A DNA stretch of 64,000 nt from Bolinopsis microptera (lineage: Eukaryota; Ctenophora; Tentaculata; Lobata; Bolinopsidae): assembly GCF_026151205.1 (NCBI RefSeq), contig NC_087075.1, forward strand, positions 12,076,303 to 12,140,302. The letters run 5' to 3'. Each line of letters starts with the position of its first letter. The first letter of the stretch is position 1. Made by a program: the position numbers and the translations under genes. Of the stretch, positions 1-13,025 are shown in pieces. The notes under the pieces are model-generated. The model searched no databases. It was not told where the DNA came from and was given only the letters and a program-made list of their open reading frames with translations.

Positions 1-3000
1 TAATTTTTAGGGCAATTTGTTCACGAAAGCCCGGAAAAGAAATAATTTCTCTCAACCACAATTCCGCTGAGTGCAAAATTTGGAGCAAGCAAAACTGAAG
101 AAAAGAAGTCTAAAGATAGAAAGATATTCAGAAAATCAGGACATACCCAAATTAAATAATCAAGAATTAGAAACTCAAAATCTATAAAGGAAAGATTTTA
201 ATGTAGAACAGCCGCGGAAGCTCTACGCCTAGTGACTTCAACAACCAATACCACCTGTCAATGAGCCCAGCCATCTTGACCATTTCAATATGCGATTATG
301 AACTAGAAAACATAGCGCTGTGCTCAACAATTCTGAAACAATAGAAAACTGAAATACCAGCTGAAGCAGTATAATTTAGGTAAACTATAGGTAAAAATAT
401 AATAATTTAGACCTCGCATCACTTAGCAGACGCTACCCTCAAATATGACGTTTAAAAACCTGACATGCTGCTTATCTAAGGATTGCTATGATTGCCATCC
501 CAGGAATGTCCAGCAGCACTCAAAAGAAGAGACAGTATTAGAGAATTACAATCCCACCCACATACGCAGCTGAAAAGACTCAAAGTCAAAGTGAATGGCA
601 GCTTAACAGTAGAAACGTCTAAAATGTTAAAAATGAGCGTCAGGCGAGTAGTGAAGCTGTAGAAGGTTGCACTAAAGCAAGTTGCTTAGCAACCATTCCT
701 AGTTTCATACCAAAACGCAACAGGTGTGGTATTCAGGGCGAAAATAAACCCACACCAGTGCTTGTGGGCTACTGTTTTAGTTGTAAAAACTTTAAATGTG
801 GCCGTCAGAATATCCGTAACAGTTTGCCACAAATTCACACGATAGGTTGGGACCAGGAGTCTAGTATGTACGGAGTCTGTGGCACGGCTTCAGCATGGAA
901 TGTGAAGTTGCTTTCGATTAAACAACATGGTCACTCCAAGACATAATGTTACAAGACGTAACAAGACGTTAGATAACTAGAAATGTTGCAAGACAGCACA
1001 GTTTCAACCAGGGGACGGGTTGTTGAGAAGACCGGATAGCTCGGTGTAAATATAGACGTGATAATACCCGAAAAAAACGGACTTGGTTATAATAAAGGGG
1101 TGTTTATATATGGCGGACATGAATCTCAGGGAGAGACAAAATCGAGATTCGGACCCTGAAGCCTAATTCAAGTCGGTCAAGATTCAATTGAACCTCCCAG
1201 ACTTACAGAGTCTATCCCAGACCTGGGGGCCATATAACAGGGGTTACTGAGAGTGTTTATTAATTGTGGCAAAAAGAGGACCCCGAAAAGTAAAATTTTA
1301 AAGGTTCGAACCAAGTGTTAACCAAGTACAAAACGATTTTTATCAAACAAAACAAAGGTGTCAGAAAATCTAAAAGTTAAAATAAAGAAAAACTACATTT
1401 ATGCTTAAGAAGAAGAAGGAACGCTTCTTACATTTAATTTGATGAAGGAGGCAGGAGCTAGATTTTCAGACAAATCCAGAAAAAACAAGTTTCAAGACTG
1501 CAAATAATGTTTTTTCTGACAGATGAATAGAAATGAGATGAGCGAAGAATGAGATGGTCACATTTAACCTAACAGTATATAAGTCACGTGATCACATCTA
1601 ACAACACAGTATATGATCACTCAGTCACGTTACGCTTCGTGATTCAGTTTGGATCTTAATTCTCCTGGACATAGACAAATTCACGAACAATAGCAATTCG
1701 AGAGGGAGAGTGCCTTTGAGTTATCGGCTTGCAGCTCCGTAATACATCACATTCTAACAATACCTGATAAAGTAGATTGCAATACTTCAATAACTACGAC
1801 CCGAGTGGACAGTTCCACGTTACGCTGTACCACCTCACATAATTGGAGGAGCCTTGGAACAGCTGAGGTTAAGAGTGGTGCATTGCACCATTTTATATCA
1901 TTCAACAATACCATAGCGAAATATGCGAATAATAAACAAATATGAGCTCAGAAGCTCAGGAATATTACTCAGGAATTTGTTTGTGTGGGGTGGGTTATGT
2001 AAGAGGCGATTAAACCCATGATACTATGGACACATTTCCGATAATTCATAATTCATAATTCAATAAAACACTATTTCATTTAATCAATAACCAATCTATA
2101 GAACAACTTCTGGCGAACAATCAGTGCCGGACTTTAGGACTAGGCCCGGAGTAGACTACAAATGACTGCAGAAGACTAAAAATGAATACAGATAACTACA
2201 GAAGACTACAAATGACAGGGCTCACGAGCTGTCTGCATTGGTGAATTGTTGTTTCCTTATTTTAGAGGAAATACCAATTTACCGAGGGTGGTATCTCAGT
2301 TTACTCCAGTATGAATGTCATGAATAATAAGAATAACATGGAAAACATGAATGATGTCAGATCCTGATGATGCTGGCTACAAAAATTCTGTAAGTACGAC
2401 TTCAAAGACAATAAAGCTGCCGATAATTGTAGACAACCTATTATTTAACTAAGAGACTAACGGAATACTAACGAACTTGAAGATATAAAGGTATCCCAGA
2501 ATGTGTATTATAGTATGGGGGTACAGTGTACTAGTACTGCTGTAGCACTAAATAGCATCACATAATTAACAGTTATGAAAACTTAGTAATTAACAGTTAT
2601 GCATAAATAATCATTCCATTAACCTCCTCATACCCTGATGAACAATGTGTATACAAGAAATTTTCTAAATCGGTCCAAGTGATGATAGACTCTACAAGGT
2701 ATAGAAATTTCCAAAAATTCAAACCCTCACTCAAACCTATCATAAACCAAAATGCAAAAAAATGCGACCTACGAAAAACCAAAACGCGATTAAAAGTTTC
2801 CTCTCGCGCTACACTATCAACTCAAAGCAAAATGCTAGGTGTGGGGTTAAACTTGTCAAGAAGAAGAGGCTGCCCAGCAATCAGGACGTTACTAATAGCA
2901 CACATCAACACCACTCAAACCAGAGTAACGAGAGAGAGTAAGAGATCGTGTAGCCTTTTTAGGTGTTAAACCTCTGAGCGGCTGATGTCGGGTTATACAG

Positions 3001-3241
3001 TGGCTCTGCTTGATGATTACTAGCGCCAACATTGGTTACAGTTGTTGCCCTTATTCTGCAGAAAACACCACCTTGGATATTTTTGTTAGACTCTAATATA
3101 TCCAGGGTCTAACATTGTTTGAGGTCGGTACGGCGAAACACGGCACGAGATTCGAGCTGGCGGAAACCGGCACTTTATAGTTTATTCCAACCACATACGA
3201 TCAATGGACATGTAAAGTAACGAGGATTAACTAAAAACCGA
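1..3241. other. non-coding stretch, no gene recognised
   Basis: No long open frame, no recognisable protein motif and no RNA gene were seen on either strand. The only open frames are under 100 codons and resemble nothing familiar. The DNA is AT-rich with scattered short direct repeats, for example near 2155-2215 and 2045-2065. It may contain decayed transposons that cannot be classified by eye. Confidence 0.5.
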
Positions 3242-3357
3242 GCAGTTGAAACATGCACGACCGCGCAAGTGCAGTTGAAACATGCACGACCGCGCAAGTG
3301 CAGTTGAAAGATGCACGACCGCGCAAGTGCAGTTGAAAGATGCACGACCGTGCTCAT
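3242..3357. repeat. 29-bp tandem repeat, 4 copies
   Basis: Four consecutive 29-bp units begin at 3242, 3271, 3300 and 3329. Each starts GCAGTTGAAA and contains the core GCACGACCG. The third and fourth units share an A/G change at their eleventh base, and the last unit has a diverged 3' end. An antisense open frame of about 110 codons across this repeat and the next is a by-product of the repetition. Confidence 0.9.
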
Positions 3358-3478
3358 GCAGCAGTTAGTGCAGTAAGTGCAATAAGTGCAGTAAGTGCAG
3401 TAAGTACAGTAAGTGCAGTAAGTACAGTAAGTACAGTAAGTACAGTAAGTGCAGTAAGTGCAGTAAGCCTGTAAGCAA
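3358..3478. repeat. 10-bp minisatellite (AGTAAGTGCA type)
   Basis: About eleven degenerate copies of a 10-bp unit (AGTAAGTGCA / AGTAAGTACA) directly follow the 29-bp array. The minus-strand translation is a Tyr-Cys-Thr repeat, which is an artefact of the repeat. Confidence 0.85.
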
Positions 3479-4760
3479 GTGCAGTTCTTACGAAAACTTG
3501 CATAAGTTACGAACAATTACCCAATTACAGTCTCCGCTTTTTGCACCCAGCAGTCAGTACACTGCAGAGTGCAGCCATGCTGCAAAGAATACACTACCCA
3601 ATTAACCGGCCATGCGTGCTGGAGAGCACAGTATTAATAAATAGATTTACCGTAGGGCGGGAGTACTATGACTTCTGTCATGAAATGGGGCGGAACACCG
3701 TCCAGTTAAATCTTTCTCCACCTGGGTGTCATGCTTGTTCATCAATTATGACGGCTGTTATTTTTGGAAACGTCTAAAATAGTTTAGCCCATTTTAATAA
3801 ATTAATAGGATGAAATGATTAAAGGTTTCCTTGTGTTTATAATAGCACGATTTTTAGAGTTAATGCATGTGCATTCGTTCTTATAGAAAGAATTGTAAAA
3901 CACGCCCCAATATGTTATAATGTTTGAGCAGCTTTCCAACACAAAAAGACCTTCGGAATTGAAGAAAATTCGCCGCACATTTCGCAAATATTCGCCAAAT
4001 CCCTCGACTTCCTCCAAGTCTCTCACAATCTGGTCCCACTAATCACAGTACTTGAGCTTTACTCTATTTCATTCCGTAAAACTGCTTTGGAGCACGGGCT
4101 TCATCAACAGATGGGGTAAATTAGGAGGCAAAAAAAGAAATCATGATTTTCAATGGTTGACTGCAGACTGGTTGCGTAATGTCATCTTGCGAATCTAATA
4201 TCGTTATGTTTCAAAAGTGCAATCTCATTAACAAGACAACACGCACAGTTATACAATACCCGTTCTGCACTGAACATCGACGGTAGAACGGTAGCCCAAT
4301 GAATGGTGATGAAACTTATTCGAGAAGAAAGCAATCTATGATTGTTAAATGAAAAAACGGTGGATGAGTCGTTATCCAATGATGAGTCCCTCGCCACAAA
4401 ATATTGAAATGCGTTTTTTTTTCGCTGATTAAAGGCTTCACTTTCATCTTGTGGCTGATTAAAACTCTGGCCATGGGAACAATTTATTTTCTGAACGCGT
4501 TCAGTGGCCGAGGTCTCTCCGACCAATATGATATTACATTTGTCCGTGGTTACTACTCATACTCATAGTACAGACTCAAAGATTCTTCTGGAAATCAGCT
4601 ATTGGATTTAAAGTTGAGGAGTTACTGTAAGGACTCAACTTTAATCACTCCTTGAACGTGGTGTTCGGCCACTACTCTTTGGAACCGCATTGTTTTATTT
4701 TTATCATCTGACTCGTTGCTAATTTTGTCACAGTGTGGTTATTCGATCTTTTGTATCACA

Positions 4761-4940
4761 ATCTTTTGCTGTAAAACTCGACCTTTTACAGTAAAACTCA
4801 ACCTTTTGCTATAAAACTCAACCTTTTGCTGTAATACTCAACCTTTTGCTGTAAAACTCAACCTTTTGATGTAATACTCAACCTTTTGCTGTAAAACTCA
4901 ACCTTTTACAGTAAAACTCAACCTTTTGCTTTAATACTCC
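4761..4940. repeat. 20-bp minisatellite, 9 copies
   Basis: Nine exact-length 20-bp units lie in perfect register. Each has the form ACCTTTTGCT followed by GTAAAACTCA. Variants are limited to TGCT/TACA/TGAT in the first half and AAAA/AATA in the second, so the array grew by unit duplication without indels. Confidence 0.92.
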
Positions 4941-6361
4941 TGCAAACCCCGATTTATCGGAACCATTTCCAATTTACTCCAAGCTAGTAGGGATTAATTG
5001 CAACATACCCGATTGACCATATCCGACTGCAGGGCAACCCAACAAATAATCGGGGCTGGTTTATTGTCAACTTTCCTCCAATTTCTCGGCTGCACGGAAA
5101 ATAGGATAGCTTCTCTGTCGCAGAGTATTGGTACACTCCAGGACCTGAGGTCCTGGGGACCTCAGGCTTTTGTGTTCATAAACCTATAAACACACCGATT
5201 GAAGATATGGTGAAATGACATGCTGAGCGCCGTGCCCGGTAAAGAGTTCAAAGCACTGTTATCATGAGCTCAAGTTTGCCTGAATAAAATTACGGTATTA
5301 TATAATGGTATGGTATTGCATCGAGTGCAGACATTCACAACTGATGCCCAACAACTGAGAGGAGTCTCTGATTAAACACGCGATTCAGCACGTAATTCTA
5401 GCACGTGATTCCAGCATGTGATCAAACACTCATCTCCTAAATTGCCAGTACCATGTAACTCTTCATTTCTAATAGCCTTGCTCCCGGGCTGGCTGATGTT
5501 CTGGCAAATAAGTTTAAAATTAAAGGTTTTATTTCTTTGATGTCCAGGTATTTTATATTTTGAGATTTTTAGCGATGGAGAGGGAGCCCAAGAAATCGAA
5601 ATCATATTTAGCCAAGTCGAGTATATTGATGCCAACCTCCAGTCCCAACTTTATTCGGATCCATCAGTAGTAATTAAATATAGCTGGTTTGGTAGTTTGG
5701 AGATTTTTCTTGTTGTAAGAATTTTAAATACTTCCTGTCGCTATATTACGCCTACAGGTACAACTGCTATAAGTGCTATCTTTCCATGAACCGCTTAAGT
5801 CGTCTTTTATTTTTGTCTTAACTTAGTACTGGTTGATAAGTAAAAGGAAATCGATCAGTAGTTGTGATTGAATTCAAGAAGGCCACAAACACTGTGTACC
5901 ATGCAAAACAATTTCCCTTACGCGTTATATATTACCTGTTCTCGATCATGGATTCGCTTCACTTCCTTCTTGGACAATCGACACTCAAGTCAGTCAACTG
6001 CTAAACTTTTAAACTTAAAGATTTAAGAATCATTTAAAAAGATCACCTGATCATTTGATAAATTTTAAATACTACATATAACCATTACCGCTGACGTGCA
6101 ACCCTAGAATATAAGCCAATCAAAATCGACACAATTCCGACACAATCGCTATATGGTTATGTCTATGATATTGATACTCGAGCAATTTAATAACCAGTCA
6201 CTAGAGCTTTAATTTGATTTCAAAACTGCTTTCTCGTAAAATAATACGTTGCTATTATGGTGGGTTAGATTATTATTACCTAATACTTTTGAAATATTCT
6301 AAATCATTAGCTTGATGTGAGCAATTTACGTAAATTGAAAGCCGCGTCTCTCCCCTAATTA
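4941..6361. other. non-coding stretch, no gene recognised
   Basis: Nothing recognisable as a gene was found. Around 5132-5165 two overlapping palindromes (CCAGGACCTGAGGTCCTGG and a shifted partner) could form alternative hairpins. The rest is AT-rich unique sequence. Confidence 0.45.
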
Positions 6362-6374
6362 TTTCCGTATTATA

Positions 6375-7090
6375 CTACTAATTGTACTTGATTAGGTCTC
6401 CTCAATCATTCGAGTGGCCTGCACCAATGAACTCCCGTTTGTGACGTATCATCTCCCTCCAAAGTTTTCGGTCACTAGCCATCTCGCTCGCTCCGTCTAG
6501 GTCTATGTCAGTGTTTCCTGTAAACGCTGCAGCATCTTCCAGCAAACATTTCCTCCAGTTCTTTCTTGGACGGCCCCTAGATCTTCTCCCATGCGCAGGG
6601 GTCCAGTTAAGCAGGTACTTAGGAAGCCTAGTGCCTGGCATTCTGGTGACATGGCCAAACCAACGCAGGTGGTTTGCTCCTATGAACGTCTCTACTGGAT
6701 TTATCTTTGCACGCTCCAGCACTTCAGTGTTTCTAACCCGATCGAGCCATCTTATCCTAAGTATTCTCCTCAAGCAACGCTGATAGAACACCTCAAAGCG
6801 ATGTAGCTGCTTTTTGGTTGTGTTCCAAACCTCACTACCATATAACAATATTGTCAAAACCGCTGCCTTATAAATCCTGATCTTTGTATAAGACTGGATG
6901 TTGCGGTTTTTCCATATATAATTACTCAGTTGATTGAAGGCTCCGGAAGCTTTCTGAATCCTAGCTGACAGCTCACGGTCGATAGTACCGTCGCTGGAGA
7001 TAATTGTACCTAAGTACGTAAAGTCACTAACTTGCTGCACTGGCGTGTCTTCAACAGTGATGTTCACTGTGGCTTCTTTCGTGTATGGCC
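6375..7090 (-). mobile_element. 5'-truncated non-LTR retrotransposon (LINE) insertion
   Basis: The segment encodes the C-terminal part of a LINE reverse transcriptase and is flanked by identical 13-bp direct repeats, TTTCCGTATTATA, at 6362-6374 and 7091-7103. Variable-length target-site duplications and 5' truncation are the signature of target-primed reverse transcription. The element is about 716 bp, so most of it was never copied. The intact reading frame and perfect flanking repeats suggest a fairly recent insertion. Confidence 0.9.
6402..7067 (-). pseudogene. LINE reverse transcriptase, C-terminal fragment
   Basis: A 221-codon open frame within the truncated LINE. Features typical of the region after the RT catalytic core are visible: DFTYLGTIISSDG near the start, then AVLTILLYGSEVW, RCLRRILRIRWLDR, LRWFGHVTRM and the basic GRRSRGRPRKNWRKC near the end. 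In the endonuclease-containing LINEs widespread in invertebrates these follow the thumb of the polymerase. The catalytic YxDD motif and the endonuclease are missing, so the fragment cannot be active. The ATG is internal to the original ORF and not a real start. The exact LINE clade cannot be settled by eye. Confidence 0.88.
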
Positions 7091-7261
7091 TTTCCGTATT
7101 ATAGCCAGGCTATATGATCGTATACAGTTATACAAATCTATATGATCGTCTATTATGTGGTCTTACTCTTACCATTTCATTTCAGTATTTAATTTAACTT
7201 TTAGAGAATATTACAATCAACAATAGTAACAATTATGCATGTTTAGCAAAGTCCTATCAGA

Positions 7262-10200
7262 ATGGAAAGTGATCAGGTTGTACCGGATCTCCTTCGATTT
7301 TCGGACCGCTTAATGTTGGGTGTCTCCATGGTTGGATTTTCCATCATCACCATTTGCGGTAAGCAATTCTTCGATATTTTGCCGATTTAATCTTTGAAAT
7401 TTGAAATTTATAACATGTTAAATACTTTGAGTGTCACAATTTTGTAAAAATTAAATTCAAAATACAAAATACTGTCCCGTGCGATATCGAATTTGTTGTC
7501 GGGTATGATCGTTGCCGAGCATGTTATTTGCACTTTTACTAGTACGATTATCATGTCCCTTGTGATGGTTTCTAAATAGAACTCTGTTTTTCAGGTTCCT
7601 TCTTAGTGGTGGCCAGTGTAACTATTCACAGCAAGAAGATTAAAAGTCGCAACAATATATTTATCATCAATCTCATGATCGCAGACTTCATTGTCGGTAA
7701 TAATACTCGATATGATTCCTCGTGACTGTTAAAATTAAAATAAGATATCCAGTATGATAAGTGTTGAAACTTAAATTTTTACTCCCAATAGTTTTGTATC
7801 CTCCATGAGCGGTATTGAAATTAAAATGAATGTCCTTCACTCTTAGAAGCGATAAAACTAAAATTGTCTCCCTCAGGAGTGTTAACGATGCCCATAACAT
7901 CCTCCTCAGTACTGCAGAATAAATGGGTCTTTGGAGCTGATCTTTGCAATGTAAATTCTTAACCTTTTAGTGATTTAGTGTCATGCTTAGATAGACAAAT
8001 TATCAATTTTTTCGAAGTTATTTCTAAATCAGCTTGATATCTAAAATGTGGGGTTAGCATAAATTATATTTTTGTATAAATTATGCTTTTATACGCATCC
8101 CCCCTACAGACGTCAGGTTTCTTGGATAACGTAGCGCTGGTTTCCTCCTTATGGACTATGGCAATGTCTTCTGTGGACAGATACTATTTCGTTACCCATC
8201 CATTCACTTACTTCAAGGTAACATTATATTACTTATAACTTATACTACGGCAATGTAATAAAAAGAGGTTTATTGATTTTTTTAAAATTCCAATTTTTTT
8301 CAATTATGATAATCAATGTCTGGCTGTGCATGTTTTGTTGTTTTGGTATTATCGATTAAAATTTTCATTTTCTAATGATACTATGGGGGAATAAAATTAG
8401 AAATATCGATGATCTTGGACATTGGACAGTTTGACACGACCGATAAGAAATTTAAGTAATGGGGATCCCAATTCAGGTCACATACCTCAGGGCGCAGAAT
8501 ATCCCTCAAATGCAAATTTCGCCATTTTTACCTTAGATACCTTACACAGGCTTCCTTGGTGCCATCTGTTTAAGATCAGATCTAGAATTGACATGTCTTT
8601 ATCAGGTTATCAGATCTAGAATTGACATGTCTTTATCAGGCTATCATATCTTTACCTGTCTTCATATCGGGGAGCACGTTTTGAAGGTTCGATATTCTGC
8701 CTAAATGTCACTGTGCTGAGTCTTCAGACCAATTAGCCAGCTGAAGTATCCATCAACATTCTGTGCTAAAGGTTGAGAGTTTAAATCCTGTTATTGAAGT
8801 ATTGAGGACCGACAAATCCGGCGGCTAAGTTTCGAGCACTTTTTACTCGAACTTCGAGACATTGCGTGATAGGAGTTGACATTTATATTAATGCCCTTCA
8901 TCGATACAGTTTATATTTACGTAAATCGTGCATTTGAGAAAATTAGGTTTCTATTTTCTACGCAGTTTGAGCTCCGGTTATTCCCTATCTCGCTTGAAAC
9001 TGACAGCAGTTTATAAATCAAATTAGACATAATTACATAACCTCAAACTTAGTGGTGTTGGAAAGGTTGAATTCTTAATATTGCGAGAGTTCTGCTGAGG
9101 ATGATAATGAGTATTACAGTTACAACGGCAAATCTTTCATAAAATCTCCGAAAATAAGGGCTTACGGGCCGTTAATAATTGACAACAAGATCCGTCCAAA
9201 CAAAGGTCAATAGATCTGATTGAAACGTTAAAACTCCCAGGTGATGTCACACAAGCGGATAGTGGTGATGCTGGTGTTCAGCTGGCTTCACTCTTCTCTC
9301 CTGGCAGCATGTCCTCTGTTCGGGTGGGACTCCTACGTTTACTCTCCCTACTCTTTCAACTGTGGTATCAAGGGATCCAACGACGCTTTCCACCGGTATA
9401 ATGTTCCGACAGATGAAATTATTTTTAAATTTGATGAATTAAATTTTTGTTGGCAAGAATCTGCACCTATTTTTTCCAAACATATTAAATTCTAGAATGG
9501 CTCTTGAATCAAGGATTTAACTTACAGATTATTTTTATCACAGATACTACTTCATCACCTTCTTCATGCTCTCAATCCCTGTTCCGGTCTTTCTCTGTGC
9601 CTACTTCTACTTCAAGCTGCTCATCATCACAAGAAAACGTCTTAACTCAAGGTCCAAGAGACAGCAGGCCTCCTTTCCGACCGCTACATCTTCTTGTCCA
9701 GTGTGAGTATGAACTTATGATTTCAGAATTGCTCATCATTTCCTAATTATATTTCAAAACTTTAGGCTTGTTTCGCAAACATATTTGATCATACTACATT
9801 TCTGTTTTTACAGTGTTGCATTGCGCCGTTATCAAATAAGAGGAAAATAAAAATAAACAGATGTTTCTGATCCATCCTGTATTTTGAATTTTTAACAGCT
9901 TTTGAAGTTTTTGGCAAGAACACAAACTAATATTTGTAGTGACACTACTGGCATTTTATCAACTGTGATAAATGCACGAATAATCATACCTTATTGGCTC
10001 TAAGGATCACGTCAAATCATGATCAGTGCCTAATGAGGTTTATTTCAGCAGTACAGTTCAGTTCAGTGACACCACTGCGTTCTCCAACGTCCACTTCAAA
10101 TACCCCTTTGACTACCAAGGTTAGTTCGATTTCACAATTTCTTCAGTAATTCTCAGATTCTGTTTGTCCCACCTTTAGGAGTTATAACATTTTAGCATTA

Positions 10201-10835
10201 ACGTTTTACAAAGCTGTTCTGTGCTAAGCTGCAGTTTAGTCTGATTTCTAAAGCGATTGACTCTAATTGAGTGGTATCTAAAGTATTATCCAACACCAAG
10301 ACTGGTGGTTATAGAACGTTATAGAGTTATAATTATTATAAATAACATGCCGATAATTTCAGAGTCCAGCTCAACAGCACAAGACCCAGTGAGTAGGAAC
10401 TCCCCGGAAGAACCAATCGAAGGACCAGTCCGCCGCACACTCCGCCAACACCAGCCCGAACACACACCCGGACCAGCCCCCCAGAAGAGTAAGTGGAGGT
10501 GGAACAGGGCTGCAGACCACAAAGCAGCCAACACCAACGAGGCGAAGGCGAGTATCAAGATACGCCGCTCCAGAAACACGGCCATGCAGCGGAAAGTCAC
10601 CGTGTCTGTGTTCATTATAGTAGGCTGCTATATGCTCTTCACTATGCCATTGTTTGTGACGGGACTGGCACATTGGATCTCAAAGCACCCCATAAACATT
10701 CCCATAAAGTGGGCCCTCTTGGCTCACTGGCTGTTTATCGGGAAGAGCGCTTGTAATCCCATATTGTTCGCGTCTTTGAACCCCCAGATACAGGGTGGTT
10801 TTAAACAACTGATAGGATTTTGTAAGTGTCGGTGA
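7262..10835 (+). CDS. class A (rhodopsin-like) GPCR, 8 exons, about 412 aa
   Basis: Exons inferred from GT/AG sites with matching phases: 7262-7358, 7595-7696, 7877-7950, 8110-8217, 9241-9395, 9544-9702, 10049-10119 and 10363-10835 (stop). They sum to 1239 nt, 412 residues. TM1 is in exons 1-2. TM2 has NLMIAD. Exon 3 gives ECL1 with WVFGADLC, whose Cys (about residue 90) would pair with the Cys of ECL2 (YSFNC). TM3 ends in SVDRY (Asp114-Arg-Tyr). TM4 and ECL2 are in exon 5 and TM5 in exon 6. A long basic, Pro-rich third loop precedes TM6 (CYMLFTMP). TM7 carries NPILF in place of NPxxY, at Asn387. It is a plasma-membrane G-protein receptor. The ligand is unknown: amine, melatonin or opsin-like origins are all possible. 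The N-terminus is short with no signal peptide. The exon 7 acceptor is the least certain junction. Confidence 0.85.
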
Positions 10836-11626
10836 TTGTGGTCTGGTAATTTTACAGGATCGTTTTGTGTGTCCTTATTCTAGTTTATCACGTGTCAAAT
10901 TACACCAATGTAATATTTAACAGTTAATACCTATTACAATGAAAAGCTGTTGGAGTTGCCACATTACCAGCTAGAGTGTAAAAAACTGTATCTTGACATA
11001 GTTCAGCGATAGAACAATCAGAATTTGATTTACCATTTACGCTAGGGCTTTGTGAGCGACTCATGTACTTCAATAATCAATATTGAAAGATTGCCATTTA
11101 AGATTCAAACACCTACAGTGCAATACCAAGGCTATCATAAATGAAAATTAACTTAAACAGATATAGCCACCAAGCCACACAAAGTTAGATCATTGCAGTC
11201 TTTTTTAGTGTGATTTATAGCTATATTTATCAAAGCTAAGCGTTAACCAAACGTTTTGTCTTTGTATTAAAAGAAAACAGTAAGGGCCGAAAAAAGACGG
11301 AACATAAAGACTTTGCTAAATTATGTTTAAGGCTGCAAAACTGTCAAAGCTTTTGTATTCATAAGTTTTATAAAACTGTGATAAATCGGCTTATATTTGG
11401 ATCTGGATGCTTTCCGATCCATATCCCATATCAAATGAGTTTGAAACGCTTCCCCAAGGTGTCACTAGCCAAAATTCGCATTTGGACACAAAATTAATTT
11501 AAGATATGGATTATTATTTATTAGGGAAGAAATCGGAAAGGATTCTTTTGAAGAATTGACTGAAGCGGTTCGTGACAAACTAGATTTGAGAAATGTTTAT
11601 TTTATTTATTATTTGGAGTGTTTCGT
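10836..11626. other. intergenic, no gene recognised
   Basis: AT-rich sequence between the GPCR stop codon and the left edge of the tandem duplication. It presumably holds the GPCR 3' UTR. No open frame or structured repeat was recognised. Confidence 0.45.
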
Positions 11627-11983
11627 ACTCGTCATATTATTTATTTTATTCAAATTGTAAGTTTTATTCATTGTATAATTATTATTATTAATATTTACAT
11701 GTTTCATTGTTGATATGAATTTTATGTTTAAATATTTAACAGAAGTGTTCTTAATTCAAATTTAAATCTAAATTTAGGAAATAAAGATATTAATTGATAA
11801 AATTTCAATATATAATATATAACACGCACTTCAAATGTAAATTTTTGGATAATAACGTTCCACAATCCTCTTACGACTTACATCATATAACATATTATAA
11901 AAGTGCACGAATTGTCTTGAACTTTCAAAAAGAGCTGCAGCTATCAATATTATAACTTTATTTATAAAGTTATAATAAAGTTA

Positions 11984-12047
11984 ATTACCTCAAAGCGGTA
12001 AATTCGGAGTGTTTATAAACACTCCGAATTTACCGCTTTGAGGTAAT
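11984..12047. repeat. perfect 64-bp palindrome
   Basis: Two 32-bp arms with no spacer, centred between 12015 and 12016 (GTTTA/TAAAC). Only the right arm exists at the equivalent place in the right copy (near 18193-18222), so the left arm was added after duplication. A weaker inverted repeat (TATAACTTTA / TAAAGTTATA) lies just upstream at about 11951-11974. Confidence 0.95.
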
Positions 12048-13025
12048 CTTTTTGTTTTTGTTTTCAGCAACGATTACGAGTGAGGAGTCATTTGTTTAAT
12101 TTATAAAATTTAAGTTTCACTAGCTTTTAGCTTTTATGATGAAATTTTAAGTCTTTAGTGGTGTGTCATGTGTGAGACTAAGGCTATTTAAAATATTCGG
12201 AGCAAAAATTATTTACAAAAGATCATCAAGGCTGGTAAACAATTACTAAATTATTGGTCCAATACTATTAATAGGCTTTTTCGTGCATATAATTGAACGG
12301 CTTCGGGCTTCTCTAGAATAAAAAGTTCAAGTTATTTAACAACAGTCATTGATAAGGAATTTTTATCACTACCAGACAATAATGTCACTGATCGTGAGCT
12401 GGAATCCCAAGGTGATGAGCGAGAGTGGAGAGGGTCGAGGGACGAAGGTGGATGCATTGTAAGCTTTCAATTTACAAGTTCTCCTTTAACAATGACAAGA
12501 AAGTTTAACCAAACATTCAATCTGAGTCGCTGTGAGAAGAATTATACTATAGTACTGGTTAAAATAATTCATAGCTATTAGTCATATGACCTATCATTAT
12601 CAATACATTTCGTAATTATCTATTGCAGTCCTTAACTTTAATCCGACTACCGTAAAATTGGTGTGATTTGTCACCTTCTAAAATGTAAAACCATTTGATT
12701 TTAGATGTTAACCGATTTATAAAATATAATTATAATAAAGCATGGCGTGGTTTGAGCATTGTTAATTGTTGAACTATTGATGGTCTGAACACCTGGACAT
12801 AATTCAACCTCTTAAATATCACTTTTTTGTTTCTTAAAACGAACACGTGATCAGTAAAGAACGAGGTCATGAGTGGGTTTTGTCTCCTTCAAAACTCTTT
12901 AGTTTTCAGCTTTAATTGGTTTATTGTTTGCCCTAGCAGTTTTAACGAGCAGAAACCACTCAATATAGTCATTTTAATCGAACCGATTTGAGCATAGCAC
13001 TGCACTGCCCCTCAACGGCAAGACC

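Noticed and set aside
1560-2170. Possible solo LTR with primer-binding-like TTCTGGCGAACAATC at about 2107
   Set aside because: A TATA-like word and polyadenylation-like words exist, but no paired LTR, terminal TG/CA boundaries or target duplication could be shown.
10720-10790. Opsin retinal-binding lysine in TM7 of the 8-exon GPCR
   Set aside because: A lysine is present (IGKSACNP), but it lies four residues before the NP asparagine. The Schiff-base lysine of opsins lies six before, so the position does not match.
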